Positions 17,838 through 22,324 of a DNA stretch of 22,324 nucleotides are shown in pieces. The notes below the pieces were generated by a model. The model was not told the DNA's origin. It did not search any database and was given only the letters and a program-made list of their open reading frames with translations. Where the stretch lies: positions 1 through 22,324 of the forward strand of contig JAFGUL010000035.1 of assembly GCA_016938535.1 (NCBI GenBank), given 5' to 3'. Position 1 is the first letter of the stretch, and the number at the start of each line of letters is the position of its first letter. The stretch is from Candidatus Delongbacteria bacterium. GTDB taxonomy: Bacteria > Delongbacteria > UBA4055. The translations under genes and the position numbers were made by a program.

Positions 17838-17854
17838 ATCATCTTTAGATAATT

Positions 17855-17861
17855 AAGGGAG
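17855..17861 (+). promoter_or_regulatory. Shine-Dalgarno that selects a TTG start for the glycosyltransferase
   Basis: AAGGGAG ends 6 bases before TTG at 17868-17870. A nearby GTG at 17864 is out of frame. The protein that follows starts directly with the first beta strand of the GT-A fold (DISIIIPVYNGEE), so no earlier start is needed. Confidence 0.7.
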
Positions 17862-17867
17862 CCGTGT

Positions 17868-18815
17868 TTGGACATTTCGATAATAATACCGGTTTACAAC
17901 GGAGAGGAAACGCTTGAATTATGCCTCGATGCAGTAACAGCGTTGAAGATACCGGAGGGTATGAATATCGAAATACTCCTTGTCAATGACGGCTCAACGG
18001 ACAGGACAAAAGAAATCGCTTCATCCTACAAGCAGGTTAGGATAATTGATCTCGAGAAGAATTCCGGCAGGATCATTGCCAGAAAAACCGGGGCCGAGAA
18101 CGCGAAGTATGAAGATCTGCTTTTTATAGATGCGAGGGTAGAGGTCAGATATGATGCTCTTGAAAAAATTTCTGAAATAGGATACAGTCCTCTGATGGTT
18201 GGCAGCCTGAATGATGACAAGTATAAATCTGATTACGATACTCTTCTTTACCTTATCAGGCGAAAATTTTATTATCCTTACTACCCGCAGGAAGATTACG
18301 GCAAAGAACTGTGGATATCCCAGGAAAATTTTCAGAGAGCTCCCAAAGGTACAGGATATCTTTTTCTCAATAGAGAGTTGTTTCTCAAAAGTCTTCCGGA
18401 TAAACTAGAAAAAGACACGAGTGACGACACTGCGATACTGAAGAACATAGTATTTGAAAACTCCACAAAAATACTCAGACACACAGAGTTGAGAGCAAAG
18501 TATCACTCAAGACAGGATAATGATATTGCTAAGTGGATAAATCATCGAGGGAAAACCTTCGCAGATCACTACCTGACATTTGTCAACAGGTACTCGGCTC
18601 TTTACTTCACTTTTCTTGCCGTTCTGATAGGTCTGTTCATTTTCCGTCCTTTAAGCCTTATATTTTTTTTAGCTTTCAGCGTGGGTCTTTCTGCGTTGTA
18701 TCTTTGCGAAAATAAAAAGGATGTAATGCCTGTAATAAAACAGGTGCCGTATCTGGGAGGTCTTTTCTTCTTGGGCACTCTGGAAAAACTGTTTAAAATG
18801 ATATTTAAGAAATGA
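17868..18815 (+). CDS. Family 2 glycosyltransferase with C-terminal membrane helices
   Basis: This 315-aa GT-A fold enzyme is expected to transfer a sugar from a nucleotide donor, probably to a lipid-linked acceptor on the cytoplasmic face. The N-terminus ISIIIPVYNGEETLELCL and the nucleotide-binding motif LLVNDGSTDRTKEIA (residues 37-51) are classic GT2. The metal-binding DxD position reads FIDARVEV, with Asp88-Ala-Arg90, so the second acidic residue is missing. A later TSDDTAIL (about 184-191) fits the acceptor/catalytic-base region. Residues about 241-281 form two hydrophobic helices that anchor it in the membrane, followed by an amphipathic tail. The start is TTG. Its stop overlaps the next gene (ATGA), tying it to the flippase-like protein, a pairing common in lipid-linked sugar pathways. 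Donor and acceptor are unknown. The GT2 call is firm; activity is likely but the altered DxD leaves some doubt. Confidence 0.85.
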   Translation: MDISIIIPVYNGEETLELCLDAVTALKIPEGMNIEILLVNDGSTDRTKEIASSYKQVRIIDLEKNSGRIIARKTGAENAKYEDLLFIDARVEVRYDALEKISEIGYSPLMVGSLNDDKYKSDYDTLLYLIRRKFYYPYYPQEDYGKELWISQENFQRAPKGTGYLFLNRELFLKSLPDKLEKDTSDDTAILKNIVFENSTKILRHTELRAKYHSRQDNDIAKWINHRGKTFADHYLTFVNRYSALYFTFLAVLIGLFIFRPLSLIFFLAFSVGLSALYLCENKKDVMPVIKQVPYLGGLFFLGTLEKLFKMIFKK

Positions 18816-19735
18816 GGAAAATTACTGCTTACATAATTCTGATCTTACTCTTAGCTTATACAATTATCAGAAGCGATTTTGATCTTTCAGTAATAAGAGA
18901 TGCTGATATAATGCAGATACTGAGCCTTTCTGCTGTCATGCTGATCTCTTACACCGGCACTTATCTCTCTGTACTGGTTCAGTTCAGAATGCTTGATGTT
19001 AAAGAAACAAAAGTTAATGTACTTCTTCTTTCTCTCAGCACAAATTTACTTAATTATCTTCCCGCAAAAGGAGGAGTTCTTTCTCTCGGAACATTTTTAA
19101 AACTTAAAAAGAAAGTTTCGATAAATAAATTTGTTTTTACCACAATGCTGACTTACGGTATAGTTACTGTCATTACTGTTATTCTTTCGTTTTTCTTCCT
19201 GTTTGACGAAAAAATGAAATTGTTTTATGAAAGAGTTAATTTTCCCGCTATCATAATTCTAATTCTTCTCTTCCTGACAGTTTCTGTAATTACATTTTTT
19301 TTCGCAAAAATGAACAGTGATAATTTTTTCATGAAATACTATCTTATGTTCATGTCAAACAGGCATATGATCTTAAGGAACAAACTGAACATGCTCTACA
19401 TGTCACTGGCGGTTATATCGGGAATTGTACTTTATTCCATCAGAATGTATATTTCTTTTTTGATAACAGGTCATGATATTAGTTTTTATCATTCTTTTAT
19501 GATCGGGGTTATTGCTAATCTGTCATTTTTCCTTTCGTTTACACCCGGAGGACTTGGAGTCAAGGAAGGTTTTGTCGGAGGAGTAAGTTATCTTCTTTTC
19601 GGAAATGCCGCTATCGGGATTGTTGCCAGTCTTATTGACAGAGTTGTAAATCTGATATTAGCTATGATCACAGGTTTGATTTCCATAAGAATACTTGAAA
19701 AGCGTTTTTTTACAAAAAATCAAGAGGTTAAATAA
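18812..19735 (+). CDS. Flippase-like integral membrane protein (LPG synthase TM domain / UPF0104 family)
   Basis: This 307-aa polytopic membrane protein has about eight hydrophobic helices and no soluble domain. Conserved family motifs are visible: NLLNYLPAKGGVLSLGTFLK at about 73-92 and the signature TPGGLGVKEGFVGG at about 244-257, followed by a helix starting ASLIDRVVNL. The family includes the membrane part of MprF, which makes and flips lysyl-phosphatidylglycerol, and AglD-like proteins next to glycosyltransferases. Only the membrane part is present, so lysine transfer is not expected. It overlaps the upstream GT2 gene by ATGA and is followed by the Wzi-like gene with a one-base overlap (TAATG). 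Context suggests it moves or handles a lipid-linked saccharide made by the glycosyltransferase; that role is inferred, not demonstrated by sequence. Confidence 0.82.
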   Translation: MRKITAYIILILLLAYTIIRSDFDLSVIRDADIMQILSLSAVMLISYTGTYLSVLVQFRMLDVKETKVNVLLLSLSTNLLNYLPAKGGVLSLGTFLKLKKKVSINKFVFTTMLTYGIVTVITVILSFFFLFDEKMKLFYERVNFPAIIILILLFLTVSVITFFFAKMNSDNFFMKYYLMFMSNRHMILRNKLNMLYMSLAVISGIVLYSIRMYISFLITGHDISFYHSFMIGVIANLSFFLSFTPGGLGVKEGFVGGVSYLLFGNAAIGIVASLIDRVVNLILAMITGLISIRILEKRFFTKNQEVK

Positions 19736-21528
19736 TGAATAAGATATTTTTGATCGCCGGCCTGATTTTAATATCAGCGGTATATGCTGCAGCACCGGTC
19801 ATGATACCAATGACAGATAAGGCTGCTTATGATTATCTCGATTATTTGAACATATCCGGAGTAATAGACATTCCGTTCACAGGCATAAAGCCGTACAGGA
19901 GCGACGAGATATATAAACTACTGACATCGATAGAAAATCCCGACAGAAGAACTAAGAATTTCACTGAAAGATTATTTGAAAAATATATCGAAAAAGATAA
20001 CCGTTTCGGACTGGCGGAATCGGAAAATGTGACCGGATGGTTCGATGCCTACTGGAATCAGTCTTATGTTTCGCAGAGAGCATCTGAAATACCTCTTTTT
20101 TTGAAGAAACCCTACACGGAAAGATATTACAGATACGATGATATATCTCAGCACATAACTGACGGAGGTCTCGAAGTTTATCTGGGCTACAAATATTTCC
20201 TTTCACTCCGGTCGAATTCAGGTGTTATGATAAAGCACGGATATGAGTATCAGATGAGGGATGAATTCGAGACACTTGTTCTTGTTCCTTCAGGCGGTGA
20301 GGCTGATTTTTCAAGCGAGGACCACACTGAGACCAGTTTATTGCTTTCAGGCGATGACATTTATTTTTCTATCGGAAAATATCCTGCCAAGATGGGATCG
20401 GGAATGATAAACTCTCTGACCCTTTCACCAATGGACGCATATTATGAAAATTTCATGTTCTCGATAGGCAGCGGGAGGATTAAGTTTACTACTCTCACAG
20501 GCTTTCTGCTTGCTGACTCTCAGACCAGATATGAGACTGAGAATCCTGATTATGCTATAACGAATGATACTGAAGTTGTCAGAAAGAATTACACAAAAAG
20601 AGAGAAATATATATCAGCTCACAGGCTTGAATGGAGAGCACTTGACAATCTTAATTTCGGTGTGAATGAAATGGTGGTATCAGGTGACAGGACAATAGAG
20701 ATGGGTTACGCTTTGCCGATACTTCCTTTATTCTGGATGGGACATTATTACGGAGATCACGATAATTCTCTGATAAGCTTTGATCTTTCTTACGACCCGA
20801 TAAGAAACTTTTCATTCTTCAGCGAACTTTTATTCGATGATGAAACTTTTACGGAAAGCTGGACTAAAGATTATATGAACAAATGGGCTGTATCGGGAGG
20901 TTTTTCAAATACGAAGTTTCTCACTATCGACGGTCTGATCTTTAATTTTGAATACGCCCGGGTCGAGCCTTACGTTTACGGTCATAAGTATCATATAAAC
21001 CGGTACATGAACCTAGACCATTTCCTTTCTATTCCGGCCGGACCTGACAGCGAAACTTTAAATTACAGGCTGAAATACTTTTTTGATTTTGATAAAAACC
21101 TGACTTTGGGATACACAAGAGAGAACAGAGGGGAACCGATGTGGGGAAAATGGGACGCTCCTAACTACAAAACGGATGTAAAAACTTTTTTACGCGGAAC
21201 TGTCGAGAAGAAGGATAATTTTTATGCAGAATTGCACTTCAGACTGAATAAATATGTTTCAGCCGATTTCTTCTATTCATTTACCAATACAAAGAATTAT
21301 AATCACAATCTTCCTGCCTATGATCCAAAATGGCTTGATAAATACTCCGCAAATAACGATCCGGAACACCTTGATTATGACGGTGACGAAACCAATGATT
21401 ATGATGGATACCAGGATTATTACGAACGCGAAGTAGAGCCGAAAAAAACATATCAGGAATACAAGAACAATACATTCGCTTTGAAGTTAAATTTTGTGTT
21501 TAAAAATTATTTTAAAGATCTATTTTAG
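19735..21528 (+). CDS. Capsule assembly Wzi-family-like outer membrane beta-barrel
   Basis: This 597-aa protein has a clear signal peptide (to about residue 19, AVYAAAP). A short periplasmic helical region (about 30-85, containing GIKPYRSDEIYKLL) is followed by a long alternating-strand barrel. The block ISAHRLEWRALDNLNFGVNE, then MGYALPILPLFWMGHYYGDHDNSLISFDLSYDPI, resembles the conserved core of the Wzi/CapK-type capsule proteins that hold polysaccharide at the cell surface. Near the C-terminus lies an acidic, tyrosine-rich loop (about 543-568, with DYDGDETNDYDGYQDYYERE). The chain ends at a strand followed by FKDLF. GAGGT lies 6 bases before the ATG, which shares a base with the flippase-like stop. 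Neighbours (glycosyltransferase, flippase, rhamnose genes) support a role in retaining or exporting surface glycan. Barrel nature is near certain; the Wzi assignment rests on remembered family features and is moderately sure. Confidence 0.65.
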   Translation: MNKIFLIAGLILISAVYAAAPVMIPMTDKAAYDYLDYLNISGVIDIPFTGIKPYRSDEIYKLLTSIENPDRRTKNFTERLFEKYIEKDNRFGLAESENVTGWFDAYWNQSYVSQRASEIPLFLKKPYTERYYRYDDISQHITDGGLEVYLGYKYFLSLRSNSGVMIKHGYEYQMRDEFETLVLVPSGGEADFSSEDHTETSLLLSGDDIYFSIGKYPAKMGSGMINSLTLSPMDAYYENFMFSIGSGRIKFTTLTGFLLADSQTRYETENPDYAITNDTEVVRKNYTKREKYISAHRLEWRALDNLNFGVNEMVVSGDRTIEMGYALPILPLFWMGHYYGDHDNSLISFDLSYDPIRNFSFFSELLFDDETFTESWTKDYMNKWAVSGGFSNTKFLTIDGLIFNFEYARVEPYVYGHKYHINRYMNLDHFLSIPAGPDSETLNYRLKYFFDFDKNLTLGYTRENRGEPMWGKWDAPNYKTDVKTFLRGTVEKKDNFYAELHFRLNKYVSADFFYSFTNTKNYNHNLPAYDPKWLDKYSANNDPEHLDYDGDETNDYDGYQDYYEREVEPKKTYQEYKNNTFALKLNFVFKNYFKDLF

Positions 21529-21534
21529 GGGCGG
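21527..21534 (+). promoter_or_regulatory. Ribosome binding site of rmlC overlapping the upstream stop codon
   Basis: AGGGGCGG begins on the second base of the TAG (21526-21528) that ends the Wzi-like gene and stands 2 bases before ATG at 21537. The GGGG core is 5 bases upstream. The overlap suggests that termination on one gene feeds initiation on the next. Confidence 0.6.
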
Positions 21535-21536
21535 TT

Positions 21537-22091
21537 ATGAATTTTAGAGTTGAAGAAACAGGCATAAAAGGTCTCAATATTATCGAAACTAAACTTTACA
21601 GCGACAACAGAGGGTATTTCTTCGAATCATTCAATAAAGCACAATTTTCCGAAATCGGTATAAATTTTGACTTTATTCAGGATAATATTTCAAAATCGGC
21701 ATACGGGGTTATCAGAGGGCTTCACTATCAGCTTGATCCGGCATCTCAAACAAAGCTTCTTACTGTGCTTTCAGGAAAGATACTCGATGTAGCGGTCGAT
21801 CTCAGGAAAAACTCATCTACATTCGGAAAGCATTTCTCGATTAAGCTTGAAGCGGGTGACGGTAAGATGATTTTGATCCCCAAAGGTTTTGCGCACGGAT
21901 TCGCCTCATTGTCCGATGATACTGTTATACTTTATAAATGCGACAATCTATATTCACCTGAACACGAAAGAGGAATTATTTATAACGATCCCGATCTCGG
22001 TATAGACTGGAATATATCTTCATCGGATACTGTAATAACGGAAAGGGATCTTAGGTTTCCGGGTTTAAGAGACGCTGAAATGAATTTTTAA
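21537..22091 (+). CDS. rmlC: dTDP-4-dehydrorhamnose 3,5-epimerase
   Basis: This 184-aa cupin enzyme is normal in length. It inverts C3 and C5 of dTDP-4-dehydro-6-deoxyglucose, the third step of dTDP-L-rhamnose synthesis in the cytoplasm. Family landmarks are in place: SDNRGYFFESF (22-32), QDNISKSAYGVIRGLHYQ (48-65) with catalytic His63 and substrate-binding Arg60, Lys73, IPKGFAHGFASL (114-125) with His120, and Tyr133 in ILYKCDNLYSPE. An aspartate in TERDLR (Asp171) likely partners His63. All expected active-site residues are present, so the enzyme should be functional. It is 8 bases after the Wzi-like gene and 4 bases before rmlD, in the usual rml order C-D; rmlA and rmlB are not in the window and may follow. 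It indicates that the neighbouring glycan or another cell surface polymer contains rhamnose. Confidence 0.93.
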   Translation: MNFRVEETGIKGLNIIETKLYSDNRGYFFESFNKAQFSEIGINFDFIQDNISKSAYGVIRGLHYQLDPASQTKLLTVLSGKILDVAVDLRKNSSTFGKHFSIKLEAGDGKMILIPKGFAHGFASLSDDTVILYKCDNLYSPEHERGIIYNDPDLGIDWNISSSDTVITERDLRFPGLRDAEMNF

Positions 22092-22095
22092 GAAT

Positions 22096-22324
22096 ATGAC
22101 AAAAAAAAAAGTAATAGTAACAGGATCAGGCGGTCAGCTTGGAACAGCTCTGAAAGAAATTGCAGGGTCAGGAGATAATTTTGAATGGTTATTCCTTAGC
22201 AGATCCGATCTTGATATTACTGATATAAATTCTGTTGAAGCATTTCTAGAAAAAACTGTAACTCCTGCGACGATACTGATCAATTGTGCGGCTTACACAG
22301 ATGTAGAAAAAGCTGAAGATGAAC
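22096..22324 (+). CDS. rmlD: dTDP-4-dehydrorhamnose reductase, N-terminal part (cut by window end)
   Basis: The first 76 residues of a short-chain dehydrogenase-type reductase are visible, the last step of dTDP-L-rhamnose synthesis using NAD(P)H. The Rossmann motif VTGSGGQLG (residues 8-16) is the RmlD form of the GxxGxxG dinucleotide-binding loop. SRSDLDITD and INCAAYTDVEKAEDE match conserved RmlD segments at the expected spacing. The gene follows rmlC by 4 bases, with only a weak ribosome site. A run of ten adenines (22101-22110) covers codons 2 to 5. The active-site Tyr-x-x-x-Lys lies beyond the window. The identity is clear from motif and neighbour; completeness cannot be judged. Confidence 0.88.
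   Translation, partial: MTKKKVIVTGSGGQLGTALKEIAGSGDNFEWLFLSRSDLDITDINSVEAFLEKTVTPATILINCAAYTDVEKAEDE
22101..22110 (+). repeat. Homopolymer of ten adenines at the start of rmlD
   Basis: Ten consecutive A residues immediately follow ATGAC and encode part of Thr2 and Lys3-Lys5. Runs of this length are prone to replication or transcriptional slippage, which here would shift the frame at codon 3 to 5. No other run of A or T this long was noticed in a coding region of the window. It may simply reflect AT-rich lysine codons. Confidence 0.9.

Noticed and set aside
17821..17842. Inverted repeat ATGATA ... TATCAT after the second RND gene, considered as a terminator
   Set aside because: The stem is only six A/T-dominated pairs with a ten-base loop and no following T run; it also overlaps the candidate -10 box, so I do not call a terminator.

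Overview
The window (about 22.3 kb, AT-rich, arginine mostly AGA/AGG) comes from a Gram-negative, diderm bacterium. It encodes a TonB-dependent receptor, TolC, a PorV-type barrel, a Wzi-type barrel and two lipoproteins. A partial protein ends like a type IX secretion (T9SS) sorting tail, which points to the Fibrobacteres-Chlorobi-Bacteroidetes (FCB) group. Several strong Shine-Dalgarno sequences (for example GGAGGTGAT) argue against Bacteroidota proper, where such sites are weak. A deeper FCB lineage of the Cloacimonadota, Delongbacteria or Marinimicrobia kind is my inference, not something proven by the sequence.

Layout. (1) 1-91, + strand: the last 29 codons of a probable T9SS-exported protein. 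(2) 111-7091, - strand: a three-gene operon read as a large TonB-dependent receptor, a 715-aa lipoprotein with Ig-like and amidotransferase-like parts, and a PorV/PorQ-family barrel. The last two genes overlap by ATGA. (3) 7092-7328: a divergent promoter region. (4) 7329-17790, + strand: a beta-propeller lipoprotein, then a tightly packed efflux operon of TolC, a membrane fusion protein and two consecutive RND permeases. The first permease is about 200 residues too long. (5) 17868-22324, + strand: the start of a surface polysaccharide locus, with a family 2 glycosyltransferase, a flippase-like membrane protein, a Wzi-like barrel, RmlC and a truncated RmlD.

Working together: the TolC, adaptor and RND genes form one complete tripartite pump with two permeases, possibly a mixed trimer as in MdtBC. 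The polysaccharide genes suggest a rhamnose-containing glycan that is assembled on a lipid carrier and held at the outer membrane. The receptor, lipoprotein and PorV genes look like a cell-surface uptake or secretion assembly whose substrate cannot be read from the sequence.

The most unusual features are the extra membrane-embedded block in the first RND permease, the EF-hand-like aspartate/asparagine-rich insertion in the TonB-dependent receptor, and the receptor, lipoprotein and PorV operon itself. I saw no rRNA, tRNA, CRISPR array, insertion sequence or attachment site. No gene-free stretch exceeds 300 bases; the longest is the divergent region of about 237 bases.
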